The notes under the pieces were generated by a model. The model was not told the DNA's origin, did no database searches, and saw only the letters and a program-made list of their open reading frames with translations. Both the position numbers and the translations under genes were made by a program. From Jiangella aurantiaca (GTDB lineage: Bacteria > Actinomycetota > Actinomycetes > Jiangellales > Jiangellaceae), in NCBI RefSeq assembly GCF_004349105.1, contig NZ_SMLB01000017.1, positions 1 through 64,000 of the forward strand: 64,000 nt of DNA, written 5' to 3'. Positions 7,914-15,630 of the stretch are shown here, piece by piece (the first letter of the stretch is position 1; each line of letters starts with the position of its first letter).

Positions 7914-9673
7914 TGAGCGCGACGCTTCCTGTGGCGAAGCCAGCCCAGATCCGGGCCGCAGCGTGGGCCGACTTGCGCGCGGACCAGGGCGCCGTGGCCG
8001 GTCTGCTGCTGCTCAACAGCCTGGCCTCTGCGGCGGGGCTGGCCGGACCGTGGCTGTTGGGCCGGATCGTCGACGCGGTCAGGGCGGGCTCCGGTGACGT
8101 GCTCGGCACCGTGGACCGTCTGGCGCTGGGCGTGGTGGTGTTCACCGTCGTGCAGACGCTGCTCGCGCGGTGGGCGCTCGCAGTGGGCTACCGGTTCGGC
8201 GAGCGCACGGCGGCCCGGGTCCGCGATCGGTTCCTGACGCGCACGCTCGCGCTGCCGCCGTCCGTCGCGGAGCACGTGCCCGCAGGCGACCTGATCGCCC
8301 GCGGCAGCATCGACGCCTCCGTGGTCGCGAATACGTTGCGGCGAGCGGTGCCCGAGGTCCTCGTGGCTCTCGTCCAAGCCCTGCTCCTCATCGTCGCAGT
8401 GCTCGTGCTGAACCCGCTGCTCGGACTGTGCGGGCTGGTGTGCCTGCTCGGCGTCGGCGCCGCGCTGCGCTGGTACCTGCGGCGGGCCCGGCCGGCCTAC
8501 CTCACCGAGGCGGCGACCGGGGCGCGGCTGGCCGACGTCGTCACGAGCACCGCGAAGGGCGCCCGCACGATCGAGGCGCTCGCGCTGGAGAGCCGGCGCG
8601 CGGAGGCCGCGGACCGCGCAGTCGCCGACGCACGGGCCGCTCGGCTGCGGACACTGCGGCTGCGGACGGTGCTGTTCCCGTCGCTCGACGTCTCGTGCGC
8701 GCTGCCGGTGGTCGGCGTGTTGCTGGCTGGCGGGGTGCTACACGCGAACGGTGTGGTCAGCGTCGGCGTGGTGGTGACCGCGACGGTGTACCTGCGGCAG
8801 CTGGTGGGTCCGCTGGACACGCTGACGCTGTGGGTGGAGCAGTTGCAGGGCGCGATCGCGTCCTACGCACGGGTCGAGGGACTCGCGGAGGTACCGCGCG
8901 AGGAGCCGCGACCTGCGGCAGCACCTGATGGCGACCGCACCGAGGTGTCCGGCGTCCGCTACGCCTACGACGGCGGCCGGGACGTCCTGCGTGGAGTCGA
9001 CCTGGTGGTGCGGCCCGGCGAGCGACTGGCCGTCATCGGCCCCTCCGGAGCGGGGAAGTCCACACTGGCCCGGCTGCTGGCGGGCCTCGACCGGCCACGT
9101 ACCGGGACGGTGACCGTAGGAGGAACGCCGGTGGCGGACCTGCCACCCGACCGGCTGCGTGAGCAGGTCGTGCTCGTCACGCAGGACCACCACGTCTTCC
9201 ACGACACGGTGCGCGACAACCTGCGGGTGGTGAGACCGAGCGCCACCGACGAGGAGCTGCGCGCCGCGCTGGAGGCCGTGGGCGCACGCTGGATCGACGA
9301 CCTGCCGCAAGACCTGGACACAAAGGTCGGCGCCGACATCGGCCTCGACGGCGCACGCGCCCAGCAGCTGTCGCTGGCGCGCCTCGTGCTCGCCGACCCG
9401 CACACGCTGATCCTGGACGAGGCAACGGCGCTGCTCGACCCGAGGACCGCGCGGCAGACCGAGCGGTCCCTGGCGGCGGTCCTGCACGGGCGCACGGTCA
9501 TCGCGATCGCCCACCGGCTGCAGACCGCGCACGACGCCGACCGCATAGCGGTCCTGGAGGCGGGCGAACTGGTCGAGCTGGGCACCCACGACGAACTCGT
9601 CAGAGCGGGCGGCCCCTACGAGAGGCATTGGCGTTCGTGGCACGGTGAGTACGACGAGCACAACGATCCGTGA
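7913..9673 (+). CDS. ABC exporter half-transporter, catalytic subunit with degenerate signature
   Basis: A 586-residue exporter half: membrane domain at about residues 20-320 and NBD at about 340-575. Walker A GPSGAGKST, Q-loop VTQDHHVFHDTVRDNL, Walker B LILDEATALLD and the H-loop AIAHRLQT are all canonical. The signature motif is LDGARAQQLSLARL instead of LSGGQ. The defects mirror those of the upstream subunit, so only one complete composite ATP site can form (Walker A/B of this chain plus the LSGGQ of the other). The ATG overlaps the upstream stop by one base, implying translational coupling and 1:1 assembly. The substrate cannot be inferred. Confidence 0.87.
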   Translation: MSATLPVAKPAQIRAAAWADLRADQGAVAGLLLLNSLASAAGLAGPWLLGRIVDAVRAGSGDVLGTVDRLALGVVVFTVVQTLLARWALAVGYRFGERTAARVRDRFLTRTLALPPSVAEHVPAGDLIARGSIDASVVANTLRRAVPEVLVALVQALLLIVAVLVLNPLLGLCGLVCLLGVGAALRWYLRRARPAYLTEAATGARLADVVTSTAKGARTIEALALESRRAEAADRAVADARAARLRTLRLRTVLFPSLDVSCALPVVGVLLAGGVLHANGVVSVGVVVTATVYLRQLVGPLDTLTLWVEQLQGAIASYARVEGLAEVPREEPRPAAAPDGDRTEVSGVRYAYDGGRDVLRGVDLVVRPGERLAVIGPSGAGKSTLARLLAGLDRPRTGTVTVGGTPVADLPPDRLREQVVLVTQDHHVFHDTVRDNLRVVRPSATDEELRAALEAVGARWIDDLPQDLDTKVGADIGLDGARAQQLSLARLVLADPHTLILDEATALLDPRTARQTERSLAAVLHGRTVIAIAHRLQTAHDADRIAVLEAGELVELGTHDELVRAGGPYERHWRSWHGEYDEHNDP

Positions 9674-9675
9674 CA

Positions 9676-9742
9676 TCACCAGGACTTCTCCCGCTTCGCC
9701 AGGAAAGCGTGCCTAGTTGTGAGGCGCGAGAAGTCCTGGTGA
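9676..9742. repeat. Intergenic palindromic element with 15-bp arms
   Basis: A perfect 15-bp inverted repeat (TCACCAGGACTTCTC at 9676-9690, complement at 9728-9742) encloses a 37-base centre just after the exporter stop codon. Read on the minus strand with its flank, it contains the 20-mer TGATCACGTTCACCAGGACT. The same 20-mer occurs at 33617-33636, where the centre is deleted. It may also work as a transcription terminator for the exporter operon, but the repeated sequence points to a dispersed REP/MITE-like element. Confidence 0.65.
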
Positions 9743-9748
9743 ACGTGA

Positions 9749-10120
9749 TCACCTGGTGATCCGGTCCAGCGGGAGATGGAGCACCGGCTCGGCGCCGGCC
9801 GGCGCCTCGCCGGCCGCCAGCGCCGCGATCTGGGCGGCGCTGAGCGCCTGGTCGAACATCCACACATCGTCGACGGCGCCGTCCAGCGGGTTGTTGATGC
9901 CGTCGACCCGGGCACCGATCCGGATGCCGGTGAGTGCGCCGGCCGACACGGAACCGGCGGCCGGTGCAGACGACCCTTGTGGCTCGCCATCGAGGTAGAT
10001 CGTCACGGCCTCGGCGCTGCGGGTGAGGGCGACGTGGTGCCACGCACCGTCGGCGTAGTCGCCCGCCGCGGTCGCGAACCTGCTCTCCGCGCCCGTGTTG
10101 ACGTGGCCGTCATTCTCGAC
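9749..10120 (-). pseudogene. LamG-like jelly-roll C-terminal fragment
   Basis: About 120 residues of a concanavalin/LamG domain, complete at its C terminus. Recognisable strands are DGAWHHVALTRSAEAVTIYL, DGEPQGSS, and GAVDDVWMFDQALSAAQIAA. The usual signal peptide and catalytic or other domains are absent, because coding ends abruptly near 10120 where a plus-strand fragment begins. LamG domains bind carbohydrates or extracellular protein ligands in large secreted proteins; this piece alone is not a functional gene. Confidence 0.6.
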
Positions 10121-10255
10121 GCGCTTCTCACGGGCGACCCGGATCAGGCGCGAGCGGCGATCGAGGACCACTACATCGGCATCGAGTCCAAGCTCACCGA
10201 GGACCCGCCGGCAGAGGCGCCTCCGCTCACCGAGACGACCACGGAGACGCAGTGA
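10100..10255 (+). pseudogene. GntR/FadR-type regulator C-terminal fragment
   Basis: About 50 codons resembling the last helices of an FCD-type GntR regulator (ILDALLTGDPDQARAAIEDH, compare the family pattern I-DAL-GD-AAR-AM--H), followed by a Pro/Glu-rich tail. The DNA-binding wing and most of the effector domain are missing. Its stop overlaps the GTG at 10252 (GTGA), so in the ancestral arrangement it preceded the ABC-2 permease gene whose tail follows. An alternative is that this is a chance frame. Confidence 0.35.
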
Positions 10256-10530
10256 CCGGGCGGCCCGCGCCCGAGCACGGACCCCTCGGCTTCACCAGCG
10301 CCGTCTTCGTCCCCGCCCGGACCACGCCCGGCTGGCTCGAACCATTTGCCAACCACCAGCCGGTCACCGTCGCCGCCGGCGCGCTGCGCGGGCTGATGCT
10401 CGGCGAGGGCGCCCTGCCGCCGCGACAGACCGTCACCGGCCAGGTCGCCCTCACCCTGGCCTGGGCCGCCGCCCTCACCGTCGTGTTCGCGCCGCTCGCC
10501 GTGCGGGTGTTCAGCCGCACCAGCCGCTGA
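10252..10530 (+). pseudogene. ABC-2 type (DrrB-like) permease C-terminal fragment
   Basis: A 92-codon frame encoding the C-terminal end of an ABC-2 permease: SAVFVPARTTPGWLEPFANH, QPVTVAAGALRGLMLG, and a last transmembrane helix VALTLAWAAALTVVFAPLAV. A complete DrrB-like permease is about 250 residues with six helices, so roughly two thirds is missing. No partner ATPase is nearby. It ends 3 bases before the convergent MBL-rhodanese gene. Confidence 0.7.
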
Positions 10531-10533
10531 TTC

Positions 10534-11901
10534 TCACGCACTCACGTCCCGGACCAGCTCGGCGCCATGGGCTGCGGCATAGTGAGCCGGTCCGCCGGCG
10601 AGGACGGTGAGGCCGGTGCGGCCGGCGCGCTCGAGGATGCTCGCGGCGGTCATCGCTCGTTCGCCGTGACCACAGGCCACGACCGCGCCCGGCGGCACAT
10701 CGTCGACCAGATCGGTGATCTTGCCGAGCTCGACGTGTAGTGCGCCGGCAACGCGGCCACCGCGGTACTCGGCCTGCTGTCGCACGTCGAGGTACGGCCC
10801 CGACGGCGCCCGGTCCGCGGACAGGAACGCGGTCGTGCGCTGCGCTCGTCCGGCCGCCAGCCAAGCCGGCATGCCACCGTCGAGCCGGCCGGCCAGCCGC
10901 TCGTAGCCGATCTTGTACGCCTGCCAGACGATCTCATCGACGTCCTGGTCGTCACCGGCCACGAAGGCGAGCGGGGCATCGTCGGGCAGGAGCCAGCCCA
11001 GCCAGATCCCGAACTGCGGGCGCAGCGGGATGGAGATCGCGCCGTGGATGTGGCCGGCCGCGAAGTCGGCCGCGGGCCGCACGTCGATCACGTAGCCGCC
11101 GCTGCCCAACAGCGTCACGACCTGGTCGACGGTCAGCGGCCCCAGCGAGGGGGCGGTGCCGACGGCTGGGCCGCGCCGGTTGCGCTCGGTGAGCCGGTCG
11201 AAATAGGCCGGGTAGGACCCGAGACGGTCCAGCAGCTCGCGCACGAATGTGTCCTCGTCCCGCACGGCGAGCAGCGGGTTGTCGCGCTTTTGTGCGCGGA
11301 CGGTCGTCGTGCGCTCCGCACCGGACGGGGCGGAGCAGAACGAGCCCGAGCCGTGGGTCGGCCACACCGCCGTCTCGTCCGGCAGTGTGGCCAGCCTGTT
11401 CAGCGACCGGTACTGGGCGCGAGCGAGCTCCTCGGCGCGGTCGGCGCCCAGCAGATCGGTCCGGGCGGCGGAATCGACGAGCAGCGATCCGCCCGTGAAC
11501 ACACCGAGCGCACGGTTGCCGTCGAGCAGCAGGAACGCCAGGTGCTCGTGGGTGTGACCGGGCGTGGACAGAGCCCGCAGTGTCAGTCCGTCCAGATTCA
11601 CCTCGTCCCCGTCGCCGAGCGGCGTATGCGGAAAGGCCCGTCGCCCGGCCGCCGAGGCCAGCACGGTGGCGCCCTGGTCGCGAGCGAGCTGGATGGCACC
11701 GGAGAGGAAGTCGGCATGCAGGTGCGTGTCGGCGGCGAACGCCACAGTCAGTCCTCGCCGCTTCGCGCTGGCGTGGAGGGCGCGCAGATCCCGGCTGGCG
11801 TCCACCGCCAGCGCACGCCCGTCGCCCAGGTCGACGAGATAGGCGCTGTTGCCCAGTCCCTCGTCGACCAGCGGGATCAGGTGTTCCTCGGCGAAGTCCA
11901 C
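10534..11901 (-). CDS. MBL-fold hydrolase with two rhodanese domains (persulfide dioxygenase-like)
   Basis: 455 residues. The N-terminal metallo-beta-lactamase domain carries THLHADFLSG (metal-binding HxHxD, with Phe where many members have His), STPGHTHEHLAF and VWPTHGSGSFC. Two rhodanese domains follow. The first (VDQVVTLLGSGGYVIDVRP) has no loop cysteine (AFVAGDDQD) and is probably structural. The second has the active loop ACGHGERA. Such fusions oxidise or transfer sulfane sulfur (glutathione or low-molecular-weight persulfide) in the cytoplasm. The GTG at 11901 has an upstream GGAGGT at 6 bases spacing; a longer in-frame extension reads into the promoter region and looks non-coding. It is divergent from an ArsR-rhodanese regulator, which is its likely controller. 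Confidence 0.85.
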   Translation of the reverse strand: MDFAEEHLIPLVDEGLGNSAYLVDLGDGRALAVDASRDLRALHASAKRRGLTVAFAADTHLHADFLSGAIQLARDQGATVLASAAGRRAFPHTPLGDGDEVNLDGLTLRALSTPGHTHEHLAFLLLDGNRALGVFTGGSLLVDSAARTDLLGADRAEELARAQYRSLNRLATLPDETAVWPTHGSGSFCSAPSGAERTTTVRAQKRDNPLLAVRDEDTFVRELLDRLGSYPAYFDRLTERNRRGPAVGTAPSLGPLTVDQVVTLLGSGGYVIDVRPAADFAAGHIHGAISIPLRPQFGIWLGWLLPDDAPLAFVAGDDQDVDEIVWQAYKIGYERLAGRLDGGMPAWLAAGRAQRTTAFLSADRAPSGPYLDVRQQAEYRGGRVAGALHVELGKITDLVDDVPPGAVVACGHGERAMTAASILERAGRTGLTVLAGGPAHYAAAHGAELVRDVSA

Positions 11902-11999
11902 GGTGGCACCTCCAGGTCTCCGAGGCAGGCGATGCGATGCGCGGCCGGAAAAGTTCCGCGCGTTGTTATACGATACTCCACAGATTATTGGAGGATCGC
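11902..11999. promoter_or_regulatory. Divergent promoter/operator between the MBL-rhodanese and ArsR-rhodanese genes
   Basis: 98 bases separate the two divergent starts. The part at about 11965-11990 is unusually AT-rich for this genome and contains GTTATACGATACTCC, with plausible -10 hexamers, just before the GGAGG of the regulator. This is the natural place for an ArsR-type operator controlling both directions. I see no perfect palindrome, so the binding site itself is not defined. Confidence 0.45.
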
Positions 12000-12677
12000 A
12001 TGGCGGCAACCACCCAGGCACTGGCGAAGACCGAGCTGTACGAGGCGTTCGCGGCCAGCGGCAAGGCGCTGGCCAGCGGGAAGCGCCTGGAGCTGCTCGA
12101 CCTGCTGGCCCAGGGCGAGCGCACCGTCGACGGGCTGGCGAAAGCGGCCGGGCTGAACCTGACGACAGCCTCGGCTCATCTGCAGACGCTCAAACAGGCG
12201 GGGTTCGTCGCGACCCGCCGCGACGGTGTGCGCATCTTCTACCGGCTGGCCGGTGACGACGTCGCCCAGCTGTTCGCGCTGCTGCGCAAAGTCGCGGAGC
12301 GACATCAGGCCGCCGTTCCCGTCGCCCGCGACGCCTACCTCGGCGACACCGACACCGCAGAACTCCGCCACAACGAGCTGCAGGCCCGGATCGAGATTGG
12401 TGACGTGGTCGTGCTGGACGTGCGCCCGGTGGAGGAATACCTGGCAGGCCACATCCCCGGCGCCATCTCCATCCCCGTCGACGAACTGGCGGACCGGATC
12501 AACGAACTGCCCGAGCACACCGACACGGTCGTGTACTGCCGCGGCGAGTACTGCGTGCTGGCCTACGACGCCGTCCGGCTGCTCACCGAGCACGGACGGC
12601 GAGCGATCCGCCTCAACGACGGCATGCTCGAGTGGCGCCTCGCCGACCTGCCCGTCGACGCCTGCGACCGCCCATGA
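12000..12677 (+). CDS. ArsR-family regulator fused to a rhodanese domain
   Basis: 225 residues. Residues about 10-105 are an ArsR winged helix (ASGKRLELLDLLAQGERTVD, recognition helix LNLTTASAHLQTLKQAGFV). Residues about 120-222 are a rhodanese domain (VVVLDVRPVEEYLAGHIPGA). The sulfur-transfer loop reads VVYCRGEYC, giving Cys180 and Cys185, a possible persulfide- or disulfide-forming pair. A one-component sulfane-sulfur sensor is the straightforward reading: modification of the rhodanese loop changes DNA binding. It is preceded by GGAGG at the right spacing, divergent from the MBL-rhodanese gene, and overlaps the next gene by ATGA. Known arsenic-type metal-site motifs (CxC) are absent. Confidence 0.85.
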   Translation: MAATTQALAKTELYEAFAASGKALASGKRLELLDLLAQGERTVDGLAKAAGLNLTTASAHLQTLKQAGFVATRRDGVRIFYRLAGDDVAQLFALLRKVAERHQAAVPVARDAYLGDTDTAELRHNELQARIEIGDVVVLDVRPVEEYLAGHIPGAISIPVDELADRINELPEHTDTVVYCRGEYCVLAYDAVRLLTEHGRRAIRLNDGMLEWRLADLPVDACDRP

Positions 12678-13954
12678 CGGTGCCAGACATCGCCCTCCAG
12701 CTCGACGACCCTGAGCGGCAGCGGGTGCAGCGACGCACCCTGACCGTCGTCGTCCTCAGCCAGATCCTCGGCGGCGCCGGCCTGGCCGCAGGCGTCACCG
12801 TCGGTGCCCTGTTGGCTCAGCAGATGCTCGGCTCCAAAAGCGTCGCCGGGCTCCCCACCGCGCTGTTCACCCTCGGCTCAGCCCTCGCCGCCTACCTGGT
12901 CGGCCTGTTCACGCAACGGTGGGGCCGGCGGATCGGTCTCGGCGCCGGGTTCGCCGCCGGCGGCATCGGCGCTGCCGGGGTCGTCGCCGCGGCGGTGAGC
13001 GACAACGTGCCCTTGCTGTTCGCCTCACTGTTCATCTACGGCGCGGGAACCGCGACCAACCTGCAGGCCCGCTACGCCGGCACCGACCTGGCGCCGCCCG
13101 CCCGCCGCGGCACCGCGATCAGTATCGCCATGGTCTCCACCACCCTCGGCGCGGTCGCGGGACCGAACCTGGTTGACCCCTTGGGCGATTTCGCCACACG
13201 GATGGGCATCCCCGCGCTGGCCGGACCGTTCCTGCTCGCCGCCGTCGCCTACTCCGCCGCCGGCATCGCGCTGTTCGCCCTGCTGCGCCCCGACCCGTTC
13301 CTCCTCGCGCGCCGACTCCAAGTCGCGGCCGCCGTCAGCACCGTCGGCGATCCGCCCACTACGCTCTCCAGGCCGCGACCCGGTGCCGCCGCCTACGTCG
13401 GCGCCACGATCATGGTGCTGACCCAGATCTCAATGGTCGCCATCATGACCATGACCCCGGTGCACATGCGGGCCCACCACCACGGGCTCGGCGACGTCGG
13501 CCTCGTCATCGGCATCCACATCGGCGCGATGTTCCTGCCATCGCTGGTCACCGGCGTCCTCGTCGACCGGATCGGACGCACGCCGATGGCGATCGCCTCC
13601 GGCCTCACCCTGCTCCTCGCCGGCGTGACCGCGGCCGCCGCGCCCGGCGAGTCGCTCGGTCTGCTGATTGTCGCGCTGGCACTGCTCGGACTCGGCTGGA
13701 ACTTCGGCCTGATCGCCGGCACCGCGCTGGTCGTCGATGCCACCGTTCCGGAGAACCGGCCACGCACGCAAGGCACCATTGATGTCCTCGTCGCGCTCGC
13801 CGGCGCGGGCGGCGGCGCCATGTCCGGCGTGGTCGTGTCGGCCTCGGACTACGCGACCCTCTCCCTGGCCGGCGGTGCGCTCGCCCTGCTGCTCATCCCG
13901 GTCCTGTTCTGGGCTCGTCGCGAGCGGAGCACGATCTCCCGAGCTACGGCATGA
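12674..13954 (+). CDS. MFS transporter in the sulfur module
   Basis: 426 residues with about 12 hydrophobic helices and the MFS loop FTQRWGRRIG between helices 2 and 3, repeated as LVDRIGRTPM between helices 8 and 9. The ATG lies inside the end of the ArsR-rhodanese gene (ATGA), so both are translated together. Given its partners, an exporter of an oxidised or reduced sulfur compound (sulfite, thiosulfate) or of the stressor is plausible, but that is inference from context. Histidine-rich THMRAHHHGLG-like residues sit between helices 7 and 8 (VHMRAHHHGLGD). Its stop overlaps the start of a second, broken MFS gene. Confidence 0.8.
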   Translation: MTVPDIALQLDDPERQRVQRRTLTVVVLSQILGGAGLAAGVTVGALLAQQMLGSKSVAGLPTALFTLGSALAAYLVGLFTQRWGRRIGLGAGFAAGGIGAAGVVAAAVSDNVPLLFASLFIYGAGTATNLQARYAGTDLAPPARRGTAISIAMVSTTLGAVAGPNLVDPLGDFATRMGIPALAGPFLLAAVAYSAAGIALFALLRPDPFLLARRLQVAAAVSTVGDPPTTLSRPRPGAAAYVGATIMVLTQISMVAIMTMTPVHMRAHHHGLGDVGLVIGIHIGAMFLPSLVTGVLVDRIGRTPMAIASGLTLLLAGVTAAAAPGESLGLLIVALALLGLGWNFGLIAGTALVVDATVPENRPRTQGTIDVLVALAGAGGGAMSGVVVSASDYATLSLAGGALALLLIPVLFWARRERSTISRATA

Positions 13955-14110
13955 CGCGGACGCCCGCCGCGATCCGGCTGGGTCTGCGCGAGAACGCCGG
14001 CCAGTTCACACTCCTGGTCGCAGTCAACGCCCTGGTCGGTGGCATGGTCGGTCAACAGCAGACCGTGTTGCTTCCTGCTGGCGACCGCCATGGTCTACCC
14101 CGCGTCAGGT
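13951..14110 (+). pseudogene. MFS transporter remnant, internal deletion
   Basis: The ATG overlaps the upstream stop (ATGA). The first 40 or so codons encode a typical MFS N terminus (RLGLRENAGQFTLLVAVNAL, VGGMVGQQQTVL). At about 14080 the coding signal passes to another frame reading FLLATAMVYPA, which matches a motif normally found in the second half of the same family (GTAMVYPTLL). Everything between has been lost. Only the two ends of a gene of about 400 codons remain, so it is non-functional. Confidence 0.65.
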
Positions 14111-14142
14111 GGACCCTGTTGGTGACCTTGGGCTCTTGAGCC

Positions 14143-14167
14143 GGTTGAGACCGATCCTCCCGGGTAC
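14143..14167 (+). promoter_or_regulatory. SigB/SigF-type promoter for the M50 protease gene
   Basis: GGTT at 14143-14146, a 15-base spacer, then GGGTAC at 14162-14167. This fits the actinobacterial stress-sigma consensus GNNT-N14-16-GGGTA(C/T). It lies about 90 bases before the M50 start, in otherwise non-coding DNA. Confidence 0.55.
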
Positions 14168-14255
14168 TGCGGCCCATAGTCACTGGTGAGCTGCGAGCCG
14201 GCCACATGACTCGCTGACCGACACGCCGGGACTTGTGAGAGGTGAGCGAACGGTG

Positions 14256-15458
14256 GTGCGTGAGTCGATCCGTCTCGGGACCATCTTCGGTGTCCGGGTC
14301 GGGCTGAACGTGAGTGTGCTGGCGATCGCGGCCATCCTCGTCGTCGGCCTGGCCTTCGGCCGCTTCCCGGCCGTGTACCCGGGACGCAGCACCGTCGCGT
14401 ATGTGCTCGCGGCGCTGGTCACTTCGGTGTTGTTCTTCGCCTCGCTGCTGGCGCACGAGGTCTCCCACGCCGTGGTCGCACGGCGCAACGGCATCGAAGT
14501 CGAGGGCATCACGCTGTGGCTGTTCGGCGGGGTCGCCGAGCTGGAGGGTGAGCCGCGGACGCCCGGTGCGGACTTCCGGATCGCCGTCGTCGGGCCCTTG
14601 GCCAGTGTGGCGACGGCTGTCGTCGCCGCCATCGTCGCGGTCGGACTCGATGCCGCCGGCAGCTCCGACCTGGTCGTCGGGATGTTCGTCTACCTGGCCG
14701 GCATCAACGTCCTGCTGGCCGTCTTCAATCTGGTACCGGCAGCGCCGCTGGACGGCGGCCGAGTCCTGCGCGCGGCGTTGTGGGCCCGCCGTGGCGATCG
14801 CACCCGCGCCGCCGTCACCGCCGCGCGGGCCGGCCGCGTGTTCGGGTTCGTCCTGATGACACTCGGGTTCGTCCAGATCGTCACCGGCGACGGCTTCGAC
14901 GGCGTCTGGCTGGTGCTCATCGGGTTCTTCCTCGTCAACGTCGCCGCCGCCGAAGAGCAACAGACCCGCATCGCCGATACCTTGGACGGAGTCCGTGTGC
15001 GCGATGTCATGACACCGCAGCCCATGGCGGCCGACCCCGACCAGCCGCTCGACCGGTTCATCGCCGACGGCTTGTGGACACGCCGGCACGCCAGCTACCC
15101 ACTCCTCGACCGGGACGGCCGCCTGCTAGGCCTGGCCACCATCGACCGCATGCGTGGCGTCCGGCACGAGGACCGTTCGGCCATCACCCTCCGCGACATC
15201 GCATGCGCACCCGACGAGCTTCCACTGACCACGCCAGACGAGCCGCTGGTGGACCTGCTCCCGCGGATGCGCGATTGCAGCGACGGACGCGCCGTCGTCC
15301 TCGACGACCACCAGCGAGTGATCGGCATCGTCTCCCCCAGCGACATCAGCCGCGCCCTCCAGGCCCGAGACCTCCAAGGCCTCTCTGCGTACCAGGGCCC
15401 ACGCGGCGCCGACGTCACATCGGCCGGCACCGCCAAGCACCGTCACCGGAACCACTGA
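14256..15458 (+). CDS. Site-2 protease family (M50) membrane metalloprotease with CBS pair
   Basis: 400 residues. Residues 1-225 form the multi-helix M50 core: zinc motif HEVSH with His67 and His71, and the third-ligand motif NLVPAAPLDGGR with Asp166. Residues about 245-365 are a CBS pair (VRDVMTPQPMAADPDQPLDR and IVSPSDISRALQARD), likely an adenosine-nucleotide or energy sensor. M50B proteases of this rhomboid-free type cut regulatory membrane proteins within the bilayer. In-frame GTG starts exist at 14235, 14253 and 14256. I chose 14256 because VRESIRLGTIFGVRVG is the normal family N terminus and GAGGTGAG lies 10 bases upstream. A stress-sigma promoter precedes it and the sigma gene follows 172 bases later. 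Confidence 0.87.
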   Translation: MRESIRLGTIFGVRVGLNVSVLAIAAILVVGLAFGRFPAVYPGRSTVAYVLAALVTSVLFFASLLAHEVSHAVVARRNGIEVEGITLWLFGGVAELEGEPRTPGADFRIAVVGPLASVATAVVAAIVAVGLDAAGSSDLVVGMFVYLAGINVLLAVFNLVPAAPLDGGRVLRAALWARRGDRTRAAVTAARAGRVFGFVLMTLGFVQIVTGDGFDGVWLVLIGFFLVNVAAAEEQQTRIADTLDGVRVRDVMTPQPMAADPDQPLDRFIADGLWTRRHASYPLLDRDGRLLGLATIDRMRGVRHEDRSAITLRDIACAPDELPLTTPDEPLVDLLPRMRDCSDGRAVVLDDHQRVIGIVSPSDISRALQARDLQGLSAYQGPRGADVTSAGTAKHRHRNH

Positions 15459-15538
15459 CCCGCGGGCTCGCCCAGGCGCTCGTCGTGGTCGAGCCGCGCC
15501 GCTCGCACCTACCCCTTGACAAGGTGGCCGGCGATGAG

Positions 15539-15564
15539 GAGTGATTGGAGTGCATTCGGGGTAA
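15539..15564 (+). promoter_or_regulatory. Possible SigB-type autoregulatory promoter of the sigma gene
   Basis: GAGT at 15539-15542, a 16-base spacer and GGGTAA at 15559-15564, about 67 bases before the sigma-factor ATG. The last -10 base differs from the C/T consensus, so this is weaker than the other sites. The rest of the 15459-15630 gap shows no coding signal. Confidence 0.4.
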
Positions 15565-15630
15565 GGCTCCGATTCAGATCGTGGTTCGGAAGTGTGCCAC
15601 TCCTCATTTCGATTCACCGGGGGTGCGCGC

